From positions 1,798,001 to 1,862,000 of the forward strand of contig JAFLBI010000001.1 of assembly GCA_017303835.1 (NCBI GenBank): DNA of 64,000 nt, in the 5' to 3' direction. The notes under the pieces were generated by a model, which saw nothing but the letters and a program-made list of their open reading frames with translations, did not search any database and was not told the DNA's origin. A program made the translations under genes and the position numbers. The stretch's first letter is position 1; each line of letters begins with the position of its first letter. Origin of the DNA: Chitinophagales bacterium (GTDB taxonomy: Bacteria > Bacteroidota > Bacteroidia > Chitinophagales > Chitinophagaceae). This document shows, piece by piece, positions 1 to 9,224 of the stretch.

Positions 1-527
1 GCTTTCTGGTGACTCTGATACGCAAACTGATCCTGGTCTTCTCTGTTTACATTGTATTCCTTGGCAACTGCTTCAGCCGTTAAGCCCATGCTCAAATAAT
101 AATCGGGTTCATCTTTGGCAATGCTATAAGCAGGTACGGTTTTCCAACCTGCGGTTGGTACCAGACTCATGCTTTCTGTACCACCGGCAATGATACAATC
201 TGCCATACCGGTACGAATGCGTGCAGTGGCCATGGCAATGGTTTCCAAACCACTGGCGCAATAACGGTTTACGGTTACACCCGGTGCATCAAAACCTACC
301 GCACGTGCAGCAATGATTCTTGCCACCTGCAAACCTTGTTCTGCTTCGGGCACGGCATTACCCACAATCACATCATCCACACGCTTGGGATCTAGCTGTG
401 GCACAGATGCCAACAAACCTTTGATCACATCAATGGCCAGATCATCGGGGCGTACAAAACGAAAACCGCCGCGCTTGCTCTTGGCTACTGCGGTTCTGAA
501 ACCAGCTACGATATATGCTTCCTGCAT
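1..527 (-). CDS. acetyl-CoA acetyltransferase (thiolase), N-terminal part
   Basis: This is the N-terminal ~175 residues of a thiolase; the rest lies beyond the left edge. The reading frame begins MQEAYIVAGFRTAVAKSKRG, a typical thiolase start, and carries the nucleophile motif NRYCASGLE, whose Cys accepts the acyl group, followed by IIAGGTESMS. Thiolases join or cleave acetyl and acyl units on CoA in fatty-acid beta-oxidation or acetoacetyl-CoA synthesis; the biosynthetic and degradative types cannot be separated from this piece. It is transcribed divergently from pyrD across 94 bp, and a TACATTTG -7 box lies 17 nt before the ATG. Confidence 0.88.
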   Translation of the reverse strand, partial: MQEAYIVAGFRTAVAKSKRGGFRFVRPDDLAIDVIKGLLASVPQLDPKRVDDVIVGNAVPEAEQGLQVARIIAARAVGFDAPGVTVNRYCASGLETIAMATARIRTGMADCIIAGGTESMSLVPTAGWKTVPAYSIAKDEPDYYLSMGLTAEAVAKEYNVNREDQDQFAYQSHQK

Positions 528-544
528 GGCAAACAGATTTTCTC

Positions 545-552
545 CAAATGTA
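545..552 (-). promoter_or_regulatory. -7 box (TACATTTG) of the thiolase gene
   Basis: On the minus strand TACATTTG fits the Bacteroidota -7 consensus TANNTTTG exactly and lies 17 nt upstream of the thiolase ATG at 527. No clear TTTG -33 element was found at the expected spacing. Confidence 0.5.
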
Positions 553-609
553 GGGGAATTCACCAATAAAAGTTGTTTATGCAACCAATTTTCACAAACC
601 GGGCTGTTG

Positions 610-617
610 TACCTTCG
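610..617 (+). promoter_or_regulatory. -7 box (TACCTTCG) of pyrD, abutting the start
   Basis: TACCTTCG resembles the Bacteroidota -7 consensus and is followed by only four bases (CGCC) before the pyrD ATG at 622. Transcription would therefore start at or beside the start codon. Confidence 0.5.
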
Positions 618-621
618 CGCC

Positions 622-1662
622 ATGTTGTACCCCTTAATCCGCAACCTGCTGTTCCGCTTTGATCCTGAAGCAGTTCACCATTTTTCTATGAACCTGCTGC
701 GCGGGGTCTGCGATTTTGGCCCGGGCAAAAGCCTGATCAGCGGGCTCTATCAATACCGCAAACAAAACCTGGCCAAAGAAGTGTTTGGGCTCAAGTTTAC
801 CAATCCCGTTGGTTTGGGTGCCGGCTTTGATAAGAACGCCCTCTACCTGAGCGAACTGGAAGCTTTGGGTTTTGGCTTTGTGGAAATTGGTACGGTTACA
901 CCCAAACCTCAGCCGGGTAATGAGCAACCCAGGTTGTTTCGCCTGCCGGCGGATAAGGCCCTGATTAACCGCATGGGCTTTAACAACAATGGTGTGGAAG
1001 CAGTGAAAGCCCGATTAGAAGCTTGGCGCAGACAACACCCCAATAGCCAAATGATTGTTGGCGGTAATATTGGCAAGAATAAAGTAACCGAGAACGAAGA
1101 TGCCTGGAAGGATTATGTGATTTGCTTCGACCGCTTGTTTGACACCGCCGATTATTTTGTGGTGAATGTGAGCAGTCCCAACACACCCGGCCTGCGCGCC
1201 TTGCAAGAAAAACCGGCTTTGGAAAAAATCTTCGGTGAACTGCAGCAAATCAATCAGGGTAAACCCAAACCAAAACCTTTGCTGCTGAAAATTGCTCCTG
1301 ATTTAACCAATGAACAATTGGATGATATCATTGCCTTAACCAAAGACATGCAACTCGCTGGTTTGGTGGCTACCAATACCACCATCAGCAGAGCCGGATT
1401 GCGCACAGCACCCGTAGCAGTGGAAGCCATTGGTATGGGCGGACTCAGCGGTAAGCCCGTACAACAAAAGAGCAATGAAGTTTTGCAATACTTGGTGAAA
1501 GGATTGGAGGGCAACACCCCTGTTATAGCGAGTGGTGGAATTTTCACCGGCGCAGATGCACAGGAAAAAATGGATCTTGGCGCATCATTGATTCAGGTTT
1601 GGACAGGCTTTGTGTACCAAGGCCCGGCCATCGCCAAAAATATTTGTAAGGAACTACGCTAA
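622..1662 (+). CDS. pyrD: dihydroorotate dehydrogenase (quinone), class 2
   Basis: This 346-residue enzyme oxidises dihydroorotate to orotate in pyrimidine synthesis, using FMN and passing electrons to quinone at the inner membrane. The N-terminal helix region (MLYPLIRNLLFRFDPEAVHHF) is the class 2 membrane-association segment. NPVGLGAGFDKN is the FMN/substrate region, NVSSPNTPGLR holds the class 2 catalytic Ser, and the end has the phosphate-binding IASGGIFTGADA and GASLIQVWTGF. The frame is open upstream to 313, but homology begins at the ATG at 622, right after the -7 box, so the longer version is rejected. The gene stands alone, divergent from the thiolase. Confidence 0.95.
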   Translation: MLYPLIRNLLFRFDPEAVHHFSMNLLRGVCDFGPGKSLISGLYQYRKQNLAKEVFGLKFTNPVGLGAGFDKNALYLSELEALGFGFVEIGTVTPKPQPGNEQPRLFRLPADKALINRMGFNNNGVEAVKARLEAWRRQHPNSQMIVGGNIGKNKVTENEDAWKDYVICFDRLFDTADYFVVNVSSPNTPGLRALQEKPALEKIFGELQQINQGKPKPKPLLLKIAPDLTNEQLDDIIALTKDMQLAGLVATNTTISRAGLRTAPVAVEAIGMGGLSGKPVQQKSNEVLQYLVKGLEGNTPVIASGGIFTGADAQEKMDLGASLIQVWTGFVYQGPAIAKNICKELR

Positions 1663-1703
1663 ACAACTACTCATAATCGCATCACTGAAACAATAAGAAA
1701 TTT

Positions 1704-2486
1704 ATGGAGCACCTGCTTACATTAGACGCATTCGTTAGCTTACTCACCCTGGCTATTCTGGAAATTGTACTCGGCATTGATAATGTCATCTTCGTGTCCA
1801 TCATCATGGGCAAACTCAAAGATGCCAAAGACAAGGCCAAGGCCCGCCGCATCTGGATGTTTGCAGGTATTGCTGTGCGTATTGCTTTATTGATGGCATT
1901 AAGCTGGTTGGTACAGAATGGCAATAAGGAATTGTTTGGTTTCGATTGGAAAGATGCTCACTATGCATTCAACCTGCGCAACTGTATCATGTTGGCCGGT
2001 GGTCTGTTCCTGCTCTATAAAACCGTAAAAGAAATTCACCACAAGTTAGAAGGCGATGATCCTGGTTTTGAATCCAAGAGCAAAGCCGCATCCTTTGGTG
2101 CAGTGATGGCACAGATCATCATTGTGGACATGGTCTTCTCATTCGATAGCATCATCACCGCTGTGGGTTTGGCCAATCATGTAGAGATCATGATGATTGC
2201 CGTGAGCATTGCCATGGTGATCATGTTCTTGTTTGCAGAACGGATTTCGAATTTCATCCATAAGCATCCTACTTTAAAAATGTTGGCCCTCTCCTTCTTA
2301 TTGATGGTGGGTTTCAGCTTATTCTTTGAAGGTGTTGAGCCCCTGCATGGCAGCCATATTGATAAGGGTTATATCTATTTTGCCATGGCCTTCTCCTTTG
2401 GTGTGGAACTGCTGAATATGCGCATGCGCAAGAAGCAAACCAAAGTGGTGGAACTGATGGGCCCAAAAGTGGAAGAGACCAAGTAA
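1704..2486 (+). CDS. TerC family integral membrane protein
   Basis: This 260-residue polytopic membrane protein belongs to the TerC/YkoY family, whose members are linked to tellurite resistance and, in other bacteria, to manganese export. The family's acidic intramembrane motifs are present: EIVLGIDNVIFVSII near residues 20-35 and VDMVFSFDSIITAVGL near 145-160. Between them is a charged loop, KEIHHKLEGDDPGFESKS. It starts 41 bp after pyrD and may be cotranscribed. Its TAA stop directly abuts the stop of the convergent DUF5686 gene, leaving no terminator between them. Mn transport is inferred from the family only. Confidence 0.88.
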   Translation: MEHLLTLDAFVSLLTLAILEIVLGIDNVIFVSIIMGKLKDAKDKAKARRIWMFAGIAVRIALLMALSWLVQNGNKELFGFDWKDAHYAFNLRNCIMLAGGLFLLYKTVKEIHHKLEGDDPGFESKSKAASFGAVMAQIIIVDMVFSFDSIITAVGLANHVEIMMIAVSIAMVIMFLFAERISNFIHKHPTLKMLALSFLLMVGFSLFFEGVEPLHGSHIDKGYIYFAMAFSFGVELLNMRMRKKQTKVVELMGPKVEETK

Positions 2487-4976
2487 TCAAAACGCTACAC
2501 GGAAACCAAAGAAGATACCAAATTTCTCCTGATTGATTTTGGGTTGCAAGCCTGTGTTCAATCGCCACACAAAATCTACACGGAAGAATTTGAAGATATT
2601 GTCTACACCCGTACCAATCTCCGTGTACATTTTTCCATCCAGTGTTTTGAAAGGATGATTGCCCACGAAATTGAGTTGCTGATTGGCGGGCGACAAATCA
2701 CCAATCACAGATTTCAATGTCCAGAACTGACGGAGTTTTAATTTTCTTGTGGGCGATAGCAAACGGAAAATACCACTGCCAATATTGTGCTCTATCATAA
2801 AGCCGGCATAACGATCGGTGAGGTATTCAAAACGATTCATGAGGTTGAAAGAGTAGCGACTGTAATAACGCCATTCATTACCCGGTTGTAAATCCAATAG
2901 CTGATACGGTAATGTGCCATAGGTTTTGCCCGCAAAGAGTACGGTGTACAAACTGCCATAGGGCGCCAGCTTGGTATACTCCGTTAAGGAGAAATCCAGC
3001 TTATGGTAATCGTAGCTGCTATTGAGTACACCTGCAATACCCTTGGTGAGTTTCAGTTGCACAATGGGCAATTCACTGCCGAGACTAATGCGCTCAAAAT
3101 TGTCTTCAATTGTATGTTCCTGATAAGCGTAGCGCAAACGGAGACTTGCTTCAAATGTATTCAGTGGTTCACCATTGGCAACAGGGAATAATTGCTTCTC
3201 CGGTAAATTGAGCAAGGGCTTGAAGAACTTACTGTTGAAATCAAGGCCGAAAGAAAATCCCTTATTGGTCTCCGCAAAAAAGCTGAGTTTCTTTTCTGTG
3301 ATCTGCTGAAACTTGAAAGGCACGCCCGGCTTTCTCGCAAACAAAGCAAAAAGGTTATCGCTGCCAAGCTGATCATAATAGACTTGTCCGTTATCCAGAT
3401 CAGACTTATATGATAGTGATACATAGGTCCAGGGTTGTCTGCTAAACAAGTATTTCAGTTCAGCTCTACCCTTCCACATGGCATCGCGAAAACCATAAGC
3501 TGCATACCCTTTGATATGCCAGTGATGACTAAAGCCTCTGTTGGTAGCCAGATCAAAACGAAGCCTTGTTCCTTCCCACACATTACCTGTGAGCCAGTAA
3601 TACCAGGGACCAATGCGGATATTGCCCACATCTTTAGTGCCGGTTGTAAGCACTTCTGTGATGGTTCTATAGCGTACATAAGTGGGGTTGTGGATGAGGG
3701 TATCCAACAATTGATAGACTGCCTGCTCTGTTTTGTTCAGTGGTTCATGTCTGGTTTGCTGCCAGAAAGAATCCGGTTTATTGTCAACCGGTCTTACCAA
3801 TACAATGTCTTCTGAGAGCTTACTCTTCGCAAGTTCTTGATCAATCAAACTATCGTTGAGTATCACATTGCGGTAAGTGCTTGTTTTTCTACCCTTGAAG
3901 CTCAGTCTTTGTTCGCCGAGTGGGGCCAGATCGGCTACAAACTTGTCTTTATACAGAAACCACACAGAATCTTGCACCAAACGAAATTCCTGAATCATGC
4001 TCAGGCCGGTAACGAAATTGATATTCGCATCCAACTGCGGACGAAGCGTTATTTTTTGTACGGCGAAGCTGGTATCGTTTATCCATGCATCACCTTCAAA
4101 TGTGTCTTCACCTTTGCGCTTGGGCCTGAATGAAAGATGCACCAACCGTTTTTTATTTAGGTATTGCGTATCTAATAATTTAAAATGATAATAATTATCA
4201 GCGTTTACATGAAACGGACTGATAAAGGTTTTATCAAACACAGGAACGGTGTTATCGTAGATATTGATGTTTTGATAAGTGCCGCCTAATTGTTTGATAA
4301 AACTTTCATTTTCCAATCCATTGGTTTGGGTGGCTTTGATGACTTCTCGTGTTCTTCTGGGTTTGTTCTGCCAGTAATAATCGCTCAATGTCTCCGTGAT
4401 ATACACGGGCAGGATTGGCTTGGTATCTGAAGTGGAATCAATAAAGTTGAAAACGAAATTGAGTGGTTTGAGCAGTGGATTTTTACTCAGCTTGTCTTTG
4501 TTCACATTATCAATATCGAGTTCCAGCTTATTGTAAATTTCATAACTCAGGTTATCCCATCGCTTTTTATCATGCTTGTATTTATTCGCCATGATTTTAC
4601 GCCAAAACCACAAAGCCCTGTTGTATTTCACTTTCACCACGGCTTCGGTTGATGGTGGCAGCACTTCAATTAAAACAGTAAAGGGAATAGAATCTTTGAT
4701 TAACGAAAAGGGAATACGTGCTGGTTGATAGCCGATGGCCCTGATCTCAACAGTATCCAATACTTTGATGGATGCAACCTGAAAAGCAAATTTGCCTGAA
4801 GAATCTGTCAGGGCACCAATGCCCTGCCTGATGCAGACAGCAGAGGCAAAGGGTATGGGTTCATCGCTCTGCTTGTCTTTGACTATGCCTTTAATCCATG
4901 CGGTTTGTGCTTTTGCGCTTAGGATGGATAAAAGCATAACCAGTAAGACAATCAGTCTTCTGTTGGTTGCTTGCAC
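2487..4976 (-). CDS. DUF5686 / carboxypeptidase-regulatory-like outer-membrane protein
   Basis: This 829-residue exported protein has a signal peptide (LIVLLVMLLSILSAKAQ). It is followed by a carboxypeptidase-regulatory-like beta-sandwich (about 27-115, IKGIVKDKQSDEPIPFASAV) and a long C-terminal region rich in aromatic strands that ends in Phe, as outer-membrane barrels do. This is the usual DUF5686 architecture of Bacteroidota; its function is unknown. The start is a GTG at 4976: TATCTTTG lies four bases upstream, and the next in-frame ATG (codon 14) would leave only a very short signal peptide. The neighbouring 5070-8465 gene on the same strand also encodes a surface protein. Confidence 0.82.
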   Translation of the reverse strand: MQATNRRLIVLLVMLLSILSAKAQTAWIKGIVKDKQSDEPIPFASAVCIRQGIGALTDSSGKFAFQVASIKVLDTVEIRAIGYQPARIPFSLIKDSIPFTVLIEVLPPSTEAVVKVKYNRALWFWRKIMANKYKHDKKRWDNLSYEIYNKLELDIDNVNKDKLSKNPLLKPLNFVFNFIDSTSDTKPILPVYITETLSDYYWQNKPRRTREVIKATQTNGLENESFIKQLGGTYQNINIYDNTVPVFDKTFISPFHVNADNYYHFKLLDTQYLNKKRLVHLSFRPKRKGEDTFEGDAWINDTSFAVQKITLRPQLDANINFVTGLSMIQEFRLVQDSVWFLYKDKFVADLAPLGEQRLSFKGRKTSTYRNVILNDSLIDQELAKSKLSEDIVLVRPVDNKPDSFWQQTRHEPLNKTEQAVYQLLDTLIHNPTYVRYRTITEVLTTGTKDVGNIRIGPWYYWLTGNVWEGTRLRFDLATNRGFSHHWHIKGYAAYGFRDAMWKGRAELKYLFSRQPWTYVSLSYKSDLDNGQVYYDQLGSDNLFALFARKPGVPFKFQQITEKKLSFFAETNKGFSFGLDFNSKFFKPLLNLPEKQLFPVANGEPLNTFEASLRLRYAYQEHTIEDNFERISLGSELPIVQLKLTKGIAGVLNSSYDYHKLDFSLTEYTKLAPYGSLYTVLFAGKTYGTLPYQLLDLQPGNEWRYYSRYSFNLMNRFEYLTDRYAGFMIEHNIGSGIFRLLSPTRKLKLRQFWTLKSVIGDLSPANQQLNFVGNHPFKTLDGKMYTEIGTGVDNIFKFFRVDFVWRLNTGLQPKINQEKFGIFFGFRVAF

Positions 4977-4980
4977 GTTA

Positions 4981-5010
4981 CAAAGATAACCCCGGGCAGC
5001 ACAGTGCTGC
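4981..5010 (-). promoter_or_regulatory. -7 box TATCTTTG with adjacent 7-bp palindrome
   Basis: On the minus strand TATCTTTG (4988-4981) matches TANNTTTG and is separated by TAAC from the GTG start of the DUF5686 gene. Just upstream, at 4996-5010, GCAGCAC-A-GTGCTGC forms a perfect 7-bp inverted repeat between the expected -33 and -7 positions. It may be an operator, or a weak hairpin ending the 5070-8465 transcript. Confidence 0.4.
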
Positions 5011-5069
5011 TTCCTTTCATCACAAGCAGTGATAAAATTTGGTGAAACTTTTCGGAAACTGCCAGCGAC

Positions 5070-8000
5070 TTAGAAATCAAGTCCCAAAGCAAAATACCAA
5101 ACAGGTGATCCTTTGAAAACACCCTTCATTGGCCAGGCTGCATCCACTTTCATGAAATAACCGAGGAGTGTGCTACGCAAACCAAAACCATAACCACCGG
5201 CAAAAGGACCGAGTCCGCCCGCATCCAAGCGTACCACAATTGGTGAACCTGGTGTAGACACCACTTCACCCGGACGCTTAATGCCATTGTATTTACCGTT
5301 CCATGCAGTACCAAGATCAATGAACTGAATCAATTGCAGGTTACGCAGGAAGGCATTATTGATGGGTCTGTTGAAGAAAGTAGTAATAATAGGCAGTCTG
5401 AATTCGCTGTTGATCACAAATGCATTGTTACCATTGGCAACGTTCTGCTGATAGCCACGCATGTTCACTGCTAATGATTGGAATGCATATTCCTGATCAG
5501 GTGCTGGTCTGTTTTGATTATTGAACTTAGGGCCTAACCAACCATCCACACCGCCGAGGTAATAGATGATTTTTCTGCCGCCCCAGGAGATATCAGCAGC
5601 AGCACGACCTGCCCAGATAAAATTGCGATAGATCTTGTGGTAGTATCTGCCATCAAATCCTAAGTTGAACGTACTTCTTCCCTTGGCAGAGGTTTTCTCA
5701 CCTACCGGCATATTTACATCCAAATACACTTTCCAGCGCAATCCGTTCCAGATATTCATGGTTGGGTTGATGCTGTTATCATGTACATATTCAATTCTTG
5801 CCAAGCCGTATTTAGAAACACTATCTTTTGTGGAAAGACCAAATTGATCAGGTGCGCCAATGGCATTATTCATTGGCCTGATTACACCACGATCTGTTCT
5901 TAAACCTGCTGTTACACGAAGACTCTTTGTTTCATTGAAAGGATAGCTGATATTACCCTGATAAATATTGGTAAACAGCATGGAGCTGTACTGTGATAAT
6001 GCACCTTGGAAGAAACCGGCGAAATTGGTCACATTACTGCGGTAATAAGTAAAGCCCCAATCCAAACGCTTGCGGTAATTCTGATAAGAAAGGAACACAT
6101 CTTTATCGCGCAGATCAAAACCAAAGCGCAGACCACCAACAAACTTGACGTCTTCCATCAAATCGCTAACACCAACGCGGAATGTCCAGTTGAAGTCATT
6201 ACCATTATTCAATTGTATTGGGCCGGAGCCGCCGCCATAAGCCTGATAACGGTTGATCAGCACATTATTCGTAAATCCACTCAGAATATAGTCTGCGCTA
6301 AATTTCATTCGGTAGTTGAACAACTTTGTCTTGGTTAAGACCGAAGCCAGTTTTTGTTCCGGGTTCACGCGATTGGCTGCAGCAAGACTGTCTTCATTTT
6401 CTTCTTCAAACTCTGATTGAAACACGGCATCCTTCTTCGTGTCTTTATTTGTATTGTTTAATGCGTTTGCATTATAGTTTATCGCCTTGCCCTCAGCAGC
6501 TCTTTTCGCATCCATCTGACGCTTCATAAAATCTGTTGGTCTGGCATTCACATTTCTTCTGTCCAACACTTGCTCATCCACTCTCAGCTTGTAGAGAAAC
6601 TTCAGGTCGCCTTCTCTGCGCAATTCACTCACTTGACCATTATTACCTGCTATACGTGTTTCCAGCAAAGAGCTTTGATAATTGGTTAGTGGGAATGTAT
6701 AAGTAGAATCCTTGAACACCTGTACATAGCCAATACTATCCGGCTCTTGCTTCTGCCAGGCATTCAATGTTGAGTCCAGTTCCTTAATACCCGGATTACG
6801 CAGCATATCTTCTCCAACAAAGAAGAGGGTATCTACTCCATTACGTTTGGTAGAGAAAAATCCGGCCCATCTGTTGCCAATACCATTTTCATCCGACACA
6901 AAAGTGAAGTGTGTGGTATTGTATTGCATGGGATAGCGTGCATTACCCAGTTTGGCATCCGTAAGCTTGGTGATTTGTCTTTGCTTACTTGTATTAAGTG
7001 CATCTACCAGAAAAATATTGAAACGATTTCTGCTTGGCAAAACCGTATCACTGTTCACAGCATCTGATGATGGTCTGTTTGAAGCGTAAATAATGCCTGA
7101 GCGATCTGCGAAAGAAACAAATGTTGGGTCCAGATCATCGTACACATCATCTGTAATCTGGGTAAGCTTTTGCTCTTCAATTTTATAGGTGAAGATATCT
7201 GTGTGTCCATTCTTCACGGCACTCATCACGATGGTATTCGCATCAAGCATAAAGCTTGCATCGGTAATCTGATCCAACTCTTCCGGCAAATCCTGCTTGT
7301 AGCGTTTGTACTTGGCAATCACATCGTACACAAACATCTTCAGGCGCTTGCCCTCTTTGTAAATCACCAAGAGTCTTTGTCCTTTTCCATCCCATGCCAT
7401 GATGGGGTAATTGGGATTGATATCGCCCAAGTTGGTTCTTACACCATACTTGTACAATACTTTGGCATCGTAACTATTATAGTAGAGGTTGATACGATAA
7501 ATGCCTTTCTTGAATTCTACCACAGCATAAGAGCCATTGCGTGGGTTGGGATTTACCTGGAAACGTACGTATTCATTCTTGCTCACATCTTCAGACACCA
7601 CTACCTGCCCCTTTGGTTGATTACGTCTTTGGCGAATATCTCTTGAATACTTCTCGCTCTGATATTCCATAAACTCAGCCAATACTTCTTTGAAACGCTT
7701 TTTGGTAATACGCTGAGATGCTGCATTGAGGTTCTTATACATTCTGGCGAGATACAGAAAATACGATACGCTTTCAGGCTTGTAGCGCTCTGCCATGAAA
7801 TGCCAGAAAGAATGACCAGCCAGCAAAGGCTTTTCAAATGCAAACTGATAGAACGTATTGTAACTGCCACCGAGAATCGCACTCTTGAGTTCATCATCCT
7901 TGGCTGTGCTCCAGTTTTCTGCATTATAGGCTACATAGCCATCCGTTAACCATTTGGGCAGATCAAGCAAAGCCTGGTTACTGGCAAACTCACCAATATC

Positions 8001-8465
8001 ATCACCAAAGAGCATATTATCGGTTAAGACACGTGCAATACCCTCTCTGATCTGACGCTTTAAATTACTGTGGTTACCATCGAAATAAATCACCAGTTTG
8101 TTGTTCACCAATTTGGTGAGTCCGCCTGCACTTTGCCAATCAACACCCAAGCCAACATTGCTGGCTTTATAATCATTGTAATCGTTATAAATGATGATAT
8201 TGGCTCTTCGCTGAAGTGAGTATTCAATCGTATTTTCCAGTGAGCTCAATTCTTCTTCTGCTACTTGTGCAGCAAACTTGCCCAGCTCGGTTCCATTTTG
8301 TGCTACATAAGTGTTAAAGTTGGGAGATTGATAAAATTTCCACTTTAGTTTTTTATGCTGCACCCTGCTTTTGCCAAACTCCACTGTATTTACCTGAGCT
8401 TCCACACCTGCACCCAAGCCTACCAGTACAACAAACAACAACAATATTCTTTTGATCAAATCCAT
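5070..8465 (-). CDS. secreted TolB-like propeller protein with C-terminal Omp85-like barrel
   Basis: This 1131-residue exported protein has a signal peptide ending GAGVEAQ. Three parts can be seen. Residues ~25-290 resemble the peptidase-MA region (FYQSPNFNTYV..., LPKWLTDGYVAY) but without an HExxH zinc motif. Residues ~300-560 are TolB-like propeller repeats (ITDASFMLDANTIVMSAVKNGHTDIFTY, DPTFVSFADRSGIIYASNRPSSD). From about 720 to the end is an outer-membrane barrel with Omp85-type strands (FVINSEFRLPI..., LQLIQFIDLGTAW, LGPFAGGYGFGLRS) and a terminal Phe. The family is common in Bacteroidota, usually labelled TolB or BamA-like; the substrate is unknown. Insertion into or translocation across the outer membrane is inferred. 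No promoter box was recognised upstream. Confidence 0.75.
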   Translation of the reverse strand: MDLIKRILLLFVVLVGLGAGVEAQVNTVEFGKSRVQHKKLKWKFYQSPNFNTYVAQNGTELGKFAAQVAEEELSSLENTIEYSLQRRANIIIYNDYNDYKASNVGLGVDWQSAGGLTKLVNNKLVIYFDGNHSNLKRQIREGIARVLTDNMLFGDDIGEFASNQALLDLPKWLTDGYVAYNAENWSTAKDDELKSAILGGSYNTFYQFAFEKPLLAGHSFWHFMAERYKPESVSYFLYLARMYKNLNAASQRITKKRFKEVLAEFMEYQSEKYSRDIRQRRNQPKGQVVVSEDVSKNEYVRFQVNPNPRNGSYAVVEFKKGIYRINLYYNSYDAKVLYKYGVRTNLGDINPNYPIMAWDGKGQRLLVIYKEGKRLKMFVYDVIAKYKRYKQDLPEELDQITDASFMLDANTIVMSAVKNGHTDIFTYKIEEQKLTQITDDVYDDLDPTFVSFADRSGIIYASNRPSSDAVNSDTVLPSRNRFNIFLVDALNTSKQRQITKLTDAKLGNARYPMQYNTTHFTFVSDENGIGNRWAGFFSTKRNGVDTLFFVGEDMLRNPGIKELDSTLNAWQKQEPDSIGYVQVFKDSTYTFPLTNYQSSLLETRIAGNNGQVSELRREGDLKFLYKLRVDEQVLDRRNVNARPTDFMKRQMDAKRAAEGKAINYNANALNNTNKDTKKDAVFQSEFEEENEDSLAAANRVNPEQKLASVLTKTKLFNYRMKFSADYILSGFTNNVLINRYQAYGGGSGPIQLNNGNDFNWTFRVGVSDLMEDVKFVGGLRFGFDLRDKDVFLSYQNYRKRLDWGFTYYRSNVTNFAGFFQGALSQYSSMLFTNIYQGNISYPFNETKSLRVTAGLRTDRGVIRPMNNAIGAPDQFGLSTKDSVSKYGLARIEYVHDNSINPTMNIWNGLRWKVYLDVNMPVGEKTSAKGRSTFNLGFDGRYYHKIYRNFIWAGRAAADISWGGRKIIYYLGGVDGWLGPKFNNQNRPAPDQEYAFQSLAVNMRGYQQNVANGNNAFVINSEFRLPIITTFFNRPINNAFLRNLQLIQFIDLGTAWNGKYNGIKRPGEVVSTPGSPIVVRLDAGGLGPFAGGYGFGLRSTLLGYFMKVDAAWPMKGVFKGSPVWYFALGLDF

Positions 8466-8582
8466 ATCCCGGTTACATTGTATTACTTCATGATGATACC
8501 GGCAGATAAATCGCTGCCTAAGGCATCATATGGTTGATTTTAAAGTTAGGTATTTACCTTTAAAGCCTGTAAAATTAACATT

Positions 8583-9224
8583 ATGCTGCAAGTGAAGGTG
8601 TTTGTGTTCAGTCCGATTCAGGAGAATACTTACGTAGTGTATAATGAAACCGGTGAGGCGCTGATTATTGACCCGGGCTGCTATTTTGGTGCCGAGCAAG
8701 AGCAATTACAGCAGTTTTGTACAGACAAATCACTCACCCCGGTACAACTGCTCAATACACATTGTCATTTAGACCATGTTTTTGGCAATAAATGGGTAGC
8801 CAAAACCTTTGGGTTGGAATTGCACATACACCCCAATGAGCAAAAAGTGCTGGAGTACGCCCCTACGTCTGGCCAGAAATGGGGGTTACCTTTTGAGAAC
8901 TACCAAGGGCCGCTGCATTTTCTGCGCGAAGGCGATACCATCAAACTTGGTCAGGATGTATTACAGGTACTGGAAGCGCCGGGCCACTCTCCGGGCAGTA
9001 TCTGCTTTTATTGTGCCGAACAAAACTTCATTATCTGCGGCGATGTACTCTTCAGGGAAAGTATTGGAAGAACAGATTTGCCCGGAGGTGATTATGAAAC
9101 TTTGCTGAACAGCATCCGCAAAAAATTATATACCCTGCCAGATGAAACCATCGTCTATAACGGACATGGAATGCCAACCCGCATCGGGCATGAGAAAACA
9201 CATAACCCTTTTATTCAGGGCTGA
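8583..9224 (+). CDS. metallo-beta-lactamase-fold hydrolase (glyoxalase II-like)
   Basis: This 213-residue cytoplasmic hydrolase of the metallo-beta-lactamase superfamily has the dinuclear metal site motif THCHLDH (His60, His62, Asp64, His65), a further His in APGHSPGS (about 134), a bridging Asp in ICGDVLFRESIGRTDLPGGD (about 153) and a last His in NGHG (about 196). The short form without the C-terminal helical domain is the YcbL/GloB-like type acting on thioesters; the real substrate is not known. A TACCTTTA box lies about 20 nt before the ATG. The 3' end overlaps the convergent 9215-11407 gene by 10 bp. Confidence 0.87.
   Translation: MLQVKVFVFSPIQENTYVVYNETGEALIIDPGCYFGAEQEQLQQFCTDKSLTPVQLLNTHCHLDHVFGNKWVAKTFGLELHIHPNEQKVLEYAPTSGQKWGLPFENYQGPLHFLREGDTIKLGQDVLQVLEAPGHSPGSICFYCAEQNFIICGDVLFRESIGRTDLPGGDYETLLNSIRKKLYTLPDETIVYNGHGMPTRIGHEKTHNPFIQG

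Noticed and set aside
313-621. N-terminal extension of the pyrD frame (103 extra residues)
   Set aside because: The extension is antisense to the thiolase gene and has no DHODH similarity; the ATG at 622 fits the class 2 N-terminus and lies next to a -7 box.
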